NCBI GenBank assembly: GCA_016718135.1
Contig: JADKEF010000009.1
Location: 1 to 64,000 of the forward strand
Source of the DNA: Acidobacteriota bacterium
Lineage (GTDB): Bacteria > Acidobacteriota > Blastocatellia > Pyrinomonadales > Pyrinomonadaceae
Reading direction: 5' to 3'
DNA length: 64,000 nt
How positions within the stretch are numbered: position 1 is the first letter of the stretch; each line of letters begins with the position of its first letter. Of the stretch, positions 53,735-62,500 are shown piece by piece. The notes beneath the pieces were generated by a model that did no database searches, was not told the DNA's origin, and saw only the letters and a program-made list of their open reading frames with translations. The position numbers were made by a program, and so were the translations under genes.

Positions 53735-54558
53735 TGCAGCGAGCAGATCGACTAATACAAATGGTCCGCTCGGGGCTAAAGTCAGGCGGTGTCGATGATC
53801 CGCCGCTCTGGCAGATCGAGAAGACCCGATTTCAATCAAACCTTTGCCGCCTTCTGCTGTTGCCGCTCGGTGGGATGTTGATCGTGCTGATGAAATATCT
53901 TCGCGGCTATCGCATCGAAGATATGAAGGCCGTGCGAGCAGAATTTCAGAAGATCTGGCAAGAGAAACAGCGTTCGGGTCGGCCGTTGCTCATCTGTGCG
54001 AACCACCTGACATTTATCGATTCGGCGATCATCATCTGGGCTCTCGCCTCGAATTGGTGGTACGCATTCAATTACAAGGCATTTTCATGGAACGTCCCGG
54101 CGGGTGATTTCTTCAAGAAAAAGGTTCATTATCACGCGGTGCTGTACCTCACGAAGTGCATCTTTATCGACCGGAAAGGGTCGCCTGCTCATAAGAATGC
54201 CGTCCTGAATCTCTGTCGCTATCTGCTCGCAAAGGGTAATATTGTATTGATATTCCCTGAGGGTCAGCGGAGCCGGAGCGGGAAATTTGAAATGAAGAGC
54301 CTGCGTTTTGGGGCCGGGAAGATCATCTCGGCACTCGGCAATGCGGACGTGCTGTGTATTCATCTTCGGAGTCCGCAGCAGACATCGTTTTCGAACTATC
54401 CGCCAAAAGGAGCTCGATTTCATTTGCGTATGCGAAAGATCACCCCCAAGATCGAAGGCCTCACACGCAAGCTCGCCGGCATCGAGGCGACAAAACAGAT
54501 CGGGGCGGAGATCGAGGCGATGGAACAGGAATTCTTTGCCGCGACGGCGCGTAGTTAG
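53734..54558 (+). CDS. 1-acyl-glycerol-phosphate acyltransferase-like (PlsC family)
   Basis: 274 residues. Acyltransferase block I NHLTFID (NHx4D), block III FPEGQRSRSG, and a hydrophobic N-terminal segment (LCRLLLLPLGGMLIVLMKYL) for membrane association. Coupled by TAATG overlap to agpS, so it may acylate DHAP or the 1-alkyl-glycerol-phosphate in the same pathway (inference). Last residues are charged. Confidence 0.88.
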   Translation: MQRADRLIQMVRSGLKSGGVDDPPLWQIEKTRFQSNLCRLLLLPLGGMLIVLMKYLRGYRIEDMKAVRAEFQKIWQEKQRSGRPLLICANHLTFIDSAIIIWALASNWWYAFNYKAFSWNVPAGDFFKKKVHYHAVLYLTKCIFIDRKGSPAHKNAVLNLCRYLLAKGNIVLIFPEGQRSRSGKFEMKSLRFGAGKIISALGNADVLCIHLRSPQQTSFSNYPPKGARFHLRMRKITPKIEGLTRKLAGIEATKQIGAEIEAMEQEFFAATARS

Positions 54559-54564
54559 GAGTAT

Positions 54565-55137
54565 ATGAGTTCTCTCGCATTGTCATTTTTACTGCTTTGC
54601 ACGCCAGCCGCTTTGCTCGACTACGCGATACCGCATTGGAAGACGGAAACGAATTTTCGCATTGACGATGCCTACAAATGGACCTATCAGGCTACTCGTG
54701 GCGGCGAACACGCCGCACCTAGCCGCGAAGCGGCCAAGAAGTGGCTCGACAACGAATGGCAGACGATGGGCGACGAGCCATCGAATGAGAATGAATGGAT
54801 CGCACTGTGTCCGAACGGCGAGATCGGGCGTTTGAACCTGCGTCCGTTCAAGGCTCGCGGCGGAAAGGCCGTTGATATTCTCGATGCATTTCTTGCCAGC
54901 AGCCGCGAATACCGATCCGAGCCCAAGGCATTTGCTGACGCCTGGGCGGAACTTGGTACACGTCTGAAAAAGCAGGGCTTCGGAAACGTAACGCATAAGG
55001 AATGGCAACGTCTCGACGCTGTGATGAAGAAGAAAGACTATCCCGCAGTTCATCACAGCGAACACTACAAAAAGACCTACAAACCCGCATATCGCATCAT
55101 CACCCTCAACGAGGCACAACGCATCATTCCAAACTAG
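54565..55137 (+). CDS. Hypothetical exported protein in the agpS operon
   Basis: 190 residues. N-terminal hydrophobic signal (LALSFLLLCTPAALLD), then a soluble alpha-helical domain with many charged residues (TRLKKQGFGNVTHKEWQRLD). No family recognised. 6 bp after the plsC-like gene, so in the same transcription unit and possibly a helper of lipid synthesis or an unrelated passenger. Confidence 0.65.
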   Translation: MSSLALSFLLLCTPAALLDYAIPHWKTETNFRIDDAYKWTYQATRGGEHAAPSREAAKKWLDNEWQTMGDEPSNENEWIALCPNGEIGRLNLRPFKARGGKAVDILDAFLASSREYRSEPKAFADAWAELGTRLKKQGFGNVTHKEWQRLDAVMKKKDYPAVHHSEHYKKTYKPAYRIITLNEAQRIIPN

Positions 55138-55183
55138 TGTTTGCGCTAACACAATGCGTGAAATACCATTTTTAGGTAGCGGT

Positions 55184-56137
55184 ATGAAGATATTTCACGG
55201 TACAGAAAATGCCAATATAATGCGGCCGACGGTGCTTACGCTTGGCGTCTTTGATGGGCTGCACCTCGGGCATCAGCGGATAATGCAGACCGTGGTCGAT
55301 CGGGCGAAAGCAGCCGGTGCGGTGCCGACGGCTATTACGTTTGACCCGCATCCGCGTGCTGTACTGCATCGTGAGTCGGCCCCGCCTTTGCTGCAAACAT
55401 TGGATCAGCGCCTCGCTAATCTCGAGTTTCTCGGCATAGAGCAGACGATCGTGGTCAAATTTGATGAGGACTTTGCCGCTCAACCGGCCGAAGATTTTTT
55501 GTCAAACATCGTATACGATCGCCTGCAGGCCCGCGAAGTGTATCTTGGTCAGGGCTTTGCTTTTGGGCGTAACCGCGGCGGGAATATCGATCTGCTTCGC
55601 TCGACTGGCGAGAAGCTCGGTTTCGTCGCCGATGAGGTCGATGAGGTTCAGCTTCGTGGCCGTCGTGTCAGCTCGTCGGCGATTCGCAAGCTTTTGGCCA
55701 ACGGTCAGATCAATCTAGCCCGTCGAATGCTCGGCCGTCCGTACGGCGTCGAGGGCGTCATTATTCGCGGTAACCGTCGCGGCCACACTATCGGATTTCC
55801 AACCGCTAATCTCAAACCGCACAACCGCGTCATACCGCGTTACGGCGTTTACGCCACCGCCACGCTCATCGACGGAATCTGGCGTAAGAGTATTACTAAC
55901 ATCGGCGTCCGCCCCACGTTTGAATCCGATGCCGACCCGTCTATCGAAAGCTATATTTTCGACTTCGATGGCGATCTCTACGGAGCAGTTCTTCGAGTTC
56001 GTTTCCTGCATGGGATCCGTGACGAACGTAAGTTTAACGGGATAGACGAGTTAAAGGCCCAGATCGAGCTCGACACCACGCGTGCGAGGAACTATTTCCG
56101 CCATCAGGGCGTAAAGAATATGCTTGCGTTGCTGTAA
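55184..56137 (+). CDS. ribF: Bifunctional riboflavin kinase / FAD synthetase
   Basis: ~317 residues from ATG 55184 (MKIFHG); a start at 55154 would add ten residues. FAD-synthetase domain: LTLGVFDGLHLGHQRIM, TFDPHPRAVL, YLGQGFAFGRNRGG, VSSSAIRKLL; riboflavin kinase domain: GRRGHTIGFPTANLKPH, GVYATATL, SITNIGVRPTF, ESYIFDFDGDLYG. Makes FMN and FAD, useful for the FAD enzymes nearby. Same strand as agpS, with a 46-bp gap from the hypothetical. Confidence 0.95.
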   Translation: MKIFHGTENANIMRPTVLTLGVFDGLHLGHQRIMQTVVDRAKAAGAVPTAITFDPHPRAVLHRESAPPLLQTLDQRLANLEFLGIEQTIVVKFDEDFAAQPAEDFLSNIVYDRLQAREVYLGQGFAFGRNRGGNIDLLRSTGEKLGFVADEVDEVQLRGRRVSSSAIRKLLANGQINLARRMLGRPYGVEGVIIRGNRRGHTIGFPTANLKPHNRVIPRYGVYATATLIDGIWRKSITNIGVRPTFESDADPSIESYIFDFDGDLYGAVLRVRFLHGIRDERKFNGIDELKAQIELDTTRARNYFRHQGVKNMLALL

Positions 56138-56149
56138 ACGCGAGCCCAA

Positions 56150-57847
56150 ATGATGAACGAGATAGCACTAAAAGATACTTTGTCCGGACACCGCGTATCC
56201 GGCCCGCTAATTCCAACAACTGAGCTGGCCGTCGCCGACCGAATTCCTGCTGAGCCCGCAGAAGTGAAGGTCGAGCTTCGGAACGACGGCGGAAAAGTGT
56301 CATTTGGCATTCGCGGCTATCTGCGTCTGTTTCAGATCTCGCGAGTCATCGCGATGCTGTCGATGTATCTTTATCTCGATCAGCTCGATCTGCATATTAA
56401 ACATCAGAATAAGAAGAAGGCCGAGCGTCTTAATCGAGCGTATGAGCTGACGCGGGCGGCGGTTTACGGGGAAAAGCTGTGGGGAATCAAGCTATGGTTC
56501 TTTCAGAGCTTCTTGTATTCGCTCCGCCGCATTTTCCTCGGAACTGAGACAAACCGTGAAAGGATACAGGAAAAGCAGGCAGTCTGGCTAAAGGAAAAGC
56601 TGATCACGCTAGGGCCGACGTTTATCAAGATCGGCCAGTCGATGGGCACGCGGGCTGACCTGTTGCCGCTGCCGTTTGTTAAAGAACTTGGGATGCTCGT
56701 CGATCAGGTGCCGCCGTTTCCGAATGATGTTGCCTTCGCGATCATCGAGAAAGAGCTCGGTAAAAAGATCAATGAGGTCTACGCCGAATTTGAGCTGGAG
56801 CCTGTCGCTGCGGCGAGTCTAGGCCAGGTTTATCGTGCCCGCCTGCATTCTGGTGAAGAGGTTGCCGTTAAGGTTCAGCGGCCAAATCTTGACGCTACCA
56901 TCAAGGGCGATATCATCATTCTCAAAAAGGTCGCGAACTTTGCCGAGCGTTTCCCGCAGCTTAGCGAGAACGCCGACTGGCCGGGAATGCTCCGCGAATT
57001 TGACGTGACCGTCCACGAGGAGATGGACTACACGGCCGAAGGCCATAACGCTGACCGCTTTCGCGAGAACTTCAAAAATTGGTCCAATATCCACGTGCCG
57101 AAGATCTACTGGAACGCCTCGACCAGGAAAGTGCTGACGATGGAATTCATCCACGGTACCAAGGTTACCGATCTTGAAGAGCAGACGCGCCGCGACATTG
57201 ATCCCGCAAAGGTCAATCGCCTGCTTATCAAAACCTATCTCAAACAGCTTCTCGAAGACGGCTTTTTTCACGCCGATCCGCATCCGGGCAATTTGCTTGT
57301 GATGCCCGATGGACGTCTTGCGTTCTTCGACTTCGGAATGGTCGGCCGCATTACGCCGCAGTTGCAGGCGAAGATGATCGACGCATTTTTCCATGTCGTT
57401 GACAAGGATCCGGCGGGCATCGCTCAGGATCTGATCGAACTCGATTTTCTCAAGCCGGGAACAAGTCACGAGTCGATCAAGCCGGTGGTCGAGCGGATGT
57501 TTGAGTTTCATTTCAACCTCAAGCTCAAGGACGTGAATTTCAAAGAGCTGACCTACGATCTGGCCGACGTGATGTACGACTATCCGTTTCGCCTGCCGTC
57601 GAATTTTACGTACATCATGCGTGCCCTGATGACGCTCGAGGGAATCGGTATAATCACCGACCCCGAGTTCAATTTCTTCGAGACCGCCAAGCCGTACGCT
57701 AAGGAATTCATGCTCCGCCGCGAGGGCAACGATTTCCGAAAGTTTTTCGTCGACAAATTAATGGGCCGCGACGAAGGCGGCAAGATCGACTGGGACCGCA
57801 CGTGGAAACTGGCGAAGATGGCTTTCAAGACTGTTTTGAACAATTAA
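56150..57847 (+). CDS. ABC1/UbiB (AarF) family atypical kinase
   Basis: 565 residues, starting 12 bp after ribF. UbiB-type motifs: KxGQ in FIKIGQSMGTRADLLP, ExD-like FVKEL, AAASLGQVYRA (Ala-rich loop instead of Gly loop), VAVKVQRP, HADPHPGNLLV (catalytic) and FFDFGMVG. An N-terminal ~110-residue basic segment precedes it. Family members support quinone or lipid homeostasis; here the nearness to ether-lipid genes is suggestive only. No strong C-terminal membrane pair seen. Confidence 0.93.
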   Translation: MMNEIALKDTLSGHRVSGPLIPTTELAVADRIPAEPAEVKVELRNDGGKVSFGIRGYLRLFQISRVIAMLSMYLYLDQLDLHIKHQNKKKAERLNRAYELTRAAVYGEKLWGIKLWFFQSFLYSLRRIFLGTETNRERIQEKQAVWLKEKLITLGPTFIKIGQSMGTRADLLPLPFVKELGMLVDQVPPFPNDVAFAIIEKELGKKINEVYAEFELEPVAAASLGQVYRARLHSGEEVAVKVQRPNLDATIKGDIIILKKVANFAERFPQLSENADWPGMLREFDVTVHEEMDYTAEGHNADRFRENFKNWSNIHVPKIYWNASTRKVLTMEFIHGTKVTDLEEQTRRDIDPAKVNRLLIKTYLKQLLEDGFFHADPHPGNLLVMPDGRLAFFDFGMVGRITPQLQAKMIDAFFHVVDKDPAGIAQDLIELDFLKPGTSHESIKPVVERMFEFHFNLKLKDVNFKELTYDLADVMYDYPFRLPSNFTYIMRALMTLEGIGIITDPEFNFFETAKPYAKEFMLRREGNDFRKFFVDKLMGRDEGGKIDWDRTWKLAKMAFKTVLNN

Positions 57848-57885
57848 ACCTTGCTAACTAATCACGCGGTGCGTTACTATTTCTT

Positions 57886-58167
57886 ATGATCAGATCGTTC
57901 AGGTGTTCTGATACAGAGGCTTTGTCTAATGGCGACCGGGTCAAACGGTTTGTCAACATCGCGACGGTGGCTCGTAGGAAGCTGAGGCAGTTACAGATCG
58001 CAGGACAATTGGACGATCTGCGAGTGCCGCCCGGCAATAGGTTGGAGGCTCTGAAAGGTGACCGTGTCGGCCAATACAGCATCAGGATCAATGACCAGTG
58101 GCGACTCGTTTTTGTCTGGACAGCCGCCGGGGCGGAGGAAGTTGAAATAGTTGATTATCATAAATAG
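57886..58167 (+). CDS. higB: HigB-type toxin (RelE/ParE superfamily)
   Basis: 93 residues. IRSFRCSDTEALSNGD at the start, RKLRQLQIAGQLDDLRVPPGN, KGDRVGQYSIRINDQWRLVF and EIVDYHK match HigB ribosome-dependent mRNA endonucleases, including the DQWRLVF strand. Toxin-first order with higA 9 bp downstream is typical of higBA. Confidence 0.93.
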   Translation: MIRSFRCSDTEALSNGDRVKRFVNIATVARRKLRQLQIAGQLDDLRVPPGNRLEALKGDRVGQYSIRINDQWRLVFVWTAAGAEEVEIVDYHK

Positions 58168-58176
58168 GGCATCACA

Positions 58177-58479
58177 ATGAAGAAATTAGATCCGATCACG
58201 CCGGGCGAACTGCTACTTGAAGAATTTCTCAAACCGATGGGCATTAGCCAGTATCGATTAGCAAAAGAGATAAATGTGCCCGCACAAAGAATCGGTGAAA
58301 TTGTCGCAGGAAAACGTTCAATAACAGCCGATACTGACCTGAGGCTTTGTCGTTTTTTTGGCCTCTCCAATGGTTATTGGTTGCGGGCTCAGGCCGCTTT
58401 TGATACCGAGGTCGCCGAACGTGTATTAGGCCCCAAGCTTGCCAAGATCAGACCTTGGTCACCCTTAGTAGCCACGTAA
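58177..58479 (+). CDS. higA: HigA-type antitoxin (XRE helix-turn-helix)
   Basis: 100 residues. Family start LDPITPGELLLEEFLKPMGI, DNA-binding helix-turn-helix ISQYRLAKEINVPAQRIGEI, then the ARxSITADTDLRLCRFFG region (here KRSITADTDL) and FGLSNGYWLRAQAAFD. It neutralises HigB and represses the operon promoter. A 13-bp gap separates it from the CBM9-like gene. Confidence 0.94.
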   Translation: MKKLDPITPGELLLEEFLKPMGISQYRLAKEINVPAQRIGEIVAGKRSITADTDLRLCRFFGLSNGYWLRAQAAFDTEVAERVLGPKLAKIRPWSPLVAT

Positions 58480-58492
58480 ACCGGCAAGATCG

Positions 58493-59209
58493 ATGCGACA
58501 TATTCTAATTGCCTGTGCGATCCTTTTGCTGACATTTGGTGGGGCTACGTCCCAGGATAAAATGCCACCTTCGAACCGCCTGACCATTTCTCATATTGCG
58601 GATGACTTTGCGATCGACCGGCTCGCTGATCCGGCTTGGGAAGGCACGTCCCAGGTTTTGGTTTCAAAGTATTGGTCGGGAAAAGCGGCGGCGAAGGGTC
58701 GAGAGTTTTCGGCGAGGCTGTTGTGGTCGGACACGGCGCTTTATGTTCGGTTCGAGGCGTCCCAGAGTGAGCCGCTGGTTGTGAGTGAAAAGCCGGACAC
58801 GTCCCAGAAAACTATAGGGCTTTGGGATCGGGATGTCTGCGAGATATTTATCGCACCGGACACGTCCCAGAGAAAAAAGTACTTCGAATTTGAGATCGCG
58901 CCGACCGGTGAGTGGATCGATCTGGCGATCGACGCTACGTCCCAGAAACGGAAGACCGATCTGGGGTACAACTCCGGAATGACATCTGCCGCACGAATCG
59001 AAAAAGACAAAGTCGTTATGGCGATCAAGATCCCGTGGGAAGCATTTGGCGTTGCACGTCCCAAGATCGGCGATGTCTGGCTCGGTAATCTTTTTCGATG
59101 TGTTGGGAAAGGGAAGACCCGCGGCTATTTGGCGTGGCAGCCGACCAAGACTGCGAAGCCGAATTTTCACGTCCCAGAAAAATTTGGGGAGTTTGAGTTC
59201 GTGAAATAG
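58493..59209 (+). CDS. Secreted CBM9-like carbohydrate-binding protein
   Basis: 238 residues with a signal peptide (LIACAILLLTFGGATS). The CBM9/DOMON-like fold is visible in YWSGKAAAKGREFSARLLWS, ALYVRFEAS, IGLWDRDVCEIFIAPD, KYFEFEIAPTGEWIDLAI and VWLGNLFRCVGK. Likely binds sugars outside the cell. The DNA carries many copies of the word ACGTCCCA in all three frames (TSQ, HVP and ARP codons), see the array entry. 13 bp downstream of higA. Confidence 0.85.
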   Translation: MRHILIACAILLLTFGGATSQDKMPPSNRLTISHIADDFAIDRLADPAWEGTSQVLVSKYWSGKAAAKGREFSARLLWSDTALYVRFEASQSEPLVVSEKPDTSQKTIGLWDRDVCEIFIAPDTSQRKKYFEFEIAPTGEWIDLAIDATSQKRKTDLGYNSGMTSAARIEKDKVVMAIKIPWEAFGVARPKIGDVWLGNLFRCVGKGKTRGYLAWQPTKTAKPNFHVPEKFGEFEFVK

Positions 59210-59337
59210 TACGTCCCAGGAATTTTTAACGCAGAGACCGCGGAGCACGCTGAGAAAGACAGATCAAATACGTCCCAAATTCCTTTGTATTACCCTGCGG
59301 TCTCAGCGATCTTTGCGTTAAATTTCTAACGTCCCAG
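58547..59337 (+). repeat. Dense one-strand array of the word ACGTCCCA(G)
   Basis: Exact ACGTCCCA at 58547, 58646, 58799, 58862, 58937, 59056, 59169, 59211, 59270 and 59329, plus GCGTCCCAG at 58757. All are on the plus strand, in every reading frame of the CBM9 gene and in the gap before the SDR gene. Near-matches ACGTCCC extend to 59563 and 59715 inside the opposite-strand SDR. Elsewhere in the window I found only two or three exact copies (24079, 39625). Spacing is irregular (42-119 bp). Confidence 0.85.
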
Positions 59338-59342
59338 AAATT

Positions 59343-60116
59343 CTACACGGTCATTCCGCCGTCGACTGCGATCGTTTGTCCGGTTATGTAGCTCGATGCG
59401 TCGGATGCCAGGAAAACTGCTACACCCTTTAGTTCGCCTTCACGTCCTACACGTGGAATCACGTTGTTCTCGCGGATCGAGCCTTCGTAAATATCGATCA
59501 CGGCGTCAGCTAAACGCGAATGAAAAAATCCCGGGGCGATGGCGTTGACGCGGATGCCCTTACGTCCCCAACTTGCGGCTAGTTCGCGAGTCAGTCCGAT
59601 CAGGCCGGCTTTGCTGGCGACGTAGCCCGCGTAAAAAGGGCCGTTTGCCGATGAGGTCAGGCCGGCGATCGAGGCGATATTGATGATCGAGCCGGATTCG
59701 GCTTTTAGCATCTCACGTCCCACAGCTTGGGCCATTAGGAAACAGCCGGTCAGATTTACATCGATGACCTTTTGCCACTGATCGAGCGGCATGTCCTCGG
59801 GCATCGCTCCCCACGAGATGCCCGCGTTGTTGATCAAGACATCAACCGACCCGAAATGCTTCATTGCTGAATCGACGACCGCCTGCACCTCTTCCGGTTT
59901 CGAAACATCGCAAACCTTACCGATCGCGTTAAATCCGCGGGCCGCAAACTCGGCAACGGTCTCATCGAGCCATTCACGCCTGCGCGCGCAAAGGACAAGA
60001 TTGGCTCCCGCTTCGCCCAAAGCTTCGGCCATCTCCTTACCGATACCACGCGACCCGCCGGTCACGATCGCTGTTTTTCCGGTTAGATCGAACAACTCTT
60101 TTACGTTCTTTTCCAT
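59343..60116 (-). CDS. Short-chain dehydrogenase/reductase (SDR)
   Basis: 257 residues. NAD(P)-binding TGGSRGIGKEMAEAL near residue 19, DVLINNAG, INIASIAG, catalytic Tyr/Lys in AGYVASKAGLIG, and SYITGQTIAVDGG at the C-terminus. Arg in the ARRR loop suggests NADP preference. Similar to gluconate 5-dehydrogenase/3-oxoacyl reductase-like SDRs; substrate not clear. Convergent with the CBM9-like gene, with a gap containing an imperfect inverted repeat (TTAACGCAG...). Confidence 0.92.
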   Translation of the reverse strand: MEKNVKELFDLTGKTAIVTGGSRGIGKEMAEALGEAGANLVLCARRREWLDETVAEFAARGFNAIGKVCDVSKPEEVQAVVDSAMKHFGSVDVLINNAGISWGAMPEDMPLDQWQKVIDVNLTGCFLMAQAVGREMLKAESGSIINIASIAGLTSSANGPFYAGYVASKAGLIGLTRELAASWGRKGIRVNAIAPGFFHSRLADAVIDIYEGSIRENNVIPRVGREGELKGVAVFLASDASSYITGQTIAVDGGMTV

Positions 60117-60333
60117 ATCTGCCTTGCGCTAAATTCAGACTAGGATATCACGAGATACGAGCCGCCCGATCGCCATCAAATTAGTTTTCAAATATCGATG
60201 CCCAAACAGGCAAAATCCCACACGAGAAACACTCTAGCATGAATTGCACAGATTGTCAAGCGTTTTATTTCTGATACAAAAGAATATTGTCGACGTTGCC
60301 GACCTCAGCCCCGATGCGGTTTAATTGTAGGTT

Positions 60334-61128
60334 ATGGCGAAGACGCAAAAAGAACTCGCATTTCTGCGTGATCTGTACGTTCAGGAAGAGTGGACCCAGC
60401 GGTTTACTGAGCTGGTGGATAAATACGTCGATCTCAGCGACTCGGAAAATCTGCTTTACATAAATGCAGGCACGGGCACCCACGCGCTCATCATCGATGA
60501 GAAACACGGCGAAAAGATCGACGTTTTTGCATCATGTGAGAACGAAGATCTGCTCGCGATCGCTCGAGATAAGGGACTCGCGGTAAAGGCCGGAGTCGAT
60601 TTTTCGGCTATGCGATTTGAGGACGATGCTTTTGACGCGGTAGTTTCCGACGCGACCTTTGTGCGTCCGGAAGAGGTCGAGGATGCGATAGCCGATGCCG
60701 CGAGAGTTGCCCGTACGGGCGGCGATGTCGCAGTGTTTATCCCGTCGGCGGGGAGCTATGGCGAGGTTTTCTCAGTTCTCTGGGAAGTTCTCTTCAATGA
60801 GAATCTCGGCGAAGACGGAGCGATCATCGAGAAACTTGTAGCGAATCTGCCGACTACTGGCAAGCTCGAGGAAATCGCTGAACGATCCGGAATGGTAAAC
60901 ATTCACACAGAAACCGTTCTTGAGGCATTCGATTTTGAAAACGGAGCCGCCTTTGTCGCGTCGCCGCTGGTCGCAGATTTCCTTCTGCCGATCTGGCTCG
61001 CCGAGATCGACGAAGACGAAAAAGAGCTAGTTGCAGAGAAACTAGCTCAACTGATAGACGTCGAGGACGCCGATCTTTCGTTTAGATTTTCTGTGAAGGC
61101 TACGCTGTTGACCGGTGAGAAAGAATAG
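60334..61128 (+). CDS. Class I SAM-dependent methyltransferase-like protein
   Basis: 264 residues. A Rossmann-like N-terminal half with LLYINAGTGTHAL (motif I), VFASCENEDLLAIAR and FEDDAFDAVVSDATFV, VARTGGDVAVFIPSAG; the C-terminal half is strongly acidic helical (EIDEDEKELVAEKLAQLI). The SAM-loop glycine pattern is weaker than usual, so activity is uncertain. Alone on this strand, with a divergent SDR upstream (217-bp gap) and convergent tatA downstream. Confidence 0.75.
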   Translation: MAKTQKELAFLRDLYVQEEWTQRFTELVDKYVDLSDSENLLYINAGTGTHALIIDEKHGEKIDVFASCENEDLLAIARDKGLAVKAGVDFSAMRFEDDAFDAVVSDATFVRPEEVEDAIADAARVARTGGDVAVFIPSAGSYGEVFSVLWEVLFNENLGEDGAIIEKLVANLPTTGKLEEIAERSGMVNIHTETVLEAFDFENGAAFVASPLVADFLLPIWLAEIDEDEKELVAEKLAQLIDVEDADLSFRFSVKATLLTGEKE

Positions 61129-61150
61129 AAGGTGAAAAGGGTAAATGTGA

Positions 61151-61195
61151 AAAAGTGAAAAAGGGGCGACAGGCCGTCGCTCCTTTTTCACTTTT
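61151..61195. terminator. Bidirectional terminator between methyltransferase and tatA
   Basis: 20-bp stem (61151-61170 / 61176-61195, one G-T pair) with a 5-base loop; A-run on one side and T-run on the other, so it ends both convergent transcripts. Confidence 0.93.
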
Positions 61196-61201
61196 GACCT
61201 T

Positions 61202-61459
61202 TTAGACCTGTTTCATTTCCGCACGCCGTCGCATTTCCTCAGCCAGGGCGTCGTCGCTCATCTGGTTGATCTGTGGAGCGGCTGGCGAGGCAAGCTTGCT
61301 TTGCTCGGCCTTTTCTTCTTCCTCAGCTTCGCGCATGCCGTCTTTGAAGGCTTTTCGCGACTGTCCGAGTGATTTAGCTAACTGTGGCAAACGCGTCGCT
61401 CCAAATAAAAGAAAAAGAACGGCGACGATCAGGATTATTTCTGTTGTTCCGAAGTTCAT
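61202..61459 (-). CDS. tatA: Sec-independent translocase subunit TatA/TatE
   Basis: 85 residues. N-terminal helix TEIILIVAVLFLLFGATRLP, then the amphipathic LAKSLGQSRKAFKDGMREAE and a Glu-rich tail, typical of TatA. Forms the pore for folded twin-arginine proteins such as the LD-carboxypeptidase candidate. tatC is not in the window. Confidence 0.95.
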   Translation of the reverse strand: MNFGTTEIILIVAVLFLLFGATRLPQLAKSLGQSRKAFKDGMREAEEEEKAEQSKLASPAAPQINQMSDDALAEEMRRRAEMKQV

Positions 61460-61525
61460 ATCGTTGATCCTATAAAATCTCTAAGCACATAATACCGTTA
61501 TTCCGCTAAAGATTCACGCCTTTAT

Positions 61526-62476
61526 TTATCGGTGGTCGCGAAAGCGGTCCATCGCATCGACGAGAGCGGCGGTGATGCCTTTCTCTGAGACGGAGTGGCC
61601 CGAGTCGGGGACGACGATGAATTCTGCCTCGGGAAACGCTCGGTGCAGGTCCCACGCCGAGGTGATCGGGCAGACAACATCATAGCGTCCCTGAACGATC
61701 ACGGTCGGGATATGGCGAATCTTATCGACGTTCTCGAGCAAGTAATTGTCCGTCGGAAAGAACGAGCCGTTCATGAAATAATGACACTCGATACGCGCCA
61801 AGGACAGAGCCTCGTGTTCGCCTTCCCAGTGGTCCATCAGGTTTTTGTCGGGATAGAGTTTGGACGTCGAGCCTTCCCAGACGCTCCAGGCGCGTGCTGC
61901 CGAGAGACGTGTTTCCTCGTCGTCGCTGGTGAGGCGTTTGTGGTAGGCGGCGACAAAATCACCGCGCTCTGCCTCAGGTATCTCGTCGCGATAACGCTCC
62001 CAAAAATCGGGGAATATCTCGGACGCTCCGTATTGATAGAACCAAGTTAGTTCCTTCTTTCGCGTAAGGAATATACCGCGAAGTATCAAGCCCAGACAGC
62101 GGTCCGGATGGGTAATGCCGTAAGCCAGGCTCAGCGTCGAGCCCCACGAACCGCCGAATACGTGCCATTTCTCGATCCCAAACTTCTCACGCAGCGTCTC
62201 AATATCCTTGATCAGGTCCCAGGTCGTATTCTCACGCAGCTCCGCATGCGGTGTGGACTTGCCCGAGCCACGTTGGTCGAAAAGAATGATGTGATACGTC
62301 GCCGGATCAAAAAACTGCCGGTAAAGCGGTATCAACCCGCCGCCCGGCCCACCGTGCAAAAAGACGACCGGAATACCTTCAGGATTGCCGACGCGTTCGT
62401 AATAGATCGTGTGAATGTCCGAAACAGCCAGCATTCCGCTGTCGAACGGTTCGATTTCGGGGTAAAGAGATGCCAT
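61526..62476 (-). CDS. pip: Proline iminopeptidase (alpha/beta hydrolase, S33)
   Basis: ~316 residues from ATG 62476; a start at 62482 adds two. Oxyanion motif LHGGPGGG, LFDQRGSGKSTPH, nucleophile Ser in FGGSWGSTLSLAYG, Asp in GRYDVVCP and His in DSGHS. Removes N-terminal proline from peptides in the cytosol. 18 bp after the asnB stop on the same strand. Confidence 0.95.
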   Translation of the reverse strand: MASLYPEIEPFDSGMLAVSDIHTIYYERVGNPEGIPVVFLHGGPGGGLIPLYRQFFDPATYHIILFDQRGSGKSTPHAELRENTTWDLIKDIETLREKFGIEKWHVFGGSWGSTLSLAYGITHPDRCLGLILRGIFLTRKKELTWFYQYGASEIFPDFWERYRDEIPEAERGDFVAAYHKRLTSDDEETRLSAARAWSVWEGSTSKLYPDKNLMDHWEGEHEALSLARIECHYFMNGSFFPTDNYLLENVDKIRHIPTVIVQGRYDVVCPITSAWDLHRAFPEAEFIVVPDSGHSVSEKGITAALVDAMDRFRDHR

Positions 62477-62500
62477 AACCAAATAATACGCGAAATCTCG

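Noticed and set aside
59221..59335. Inverted TTAACGCAG...CTTTGCGTTAA in the CBM9-SDR gap as a terminator
   Set aside because: The arms pair imperfectly over ~100 bases and there is no T-run; it may be a common intergenic repeat but was not strong enough to list as a terminator.
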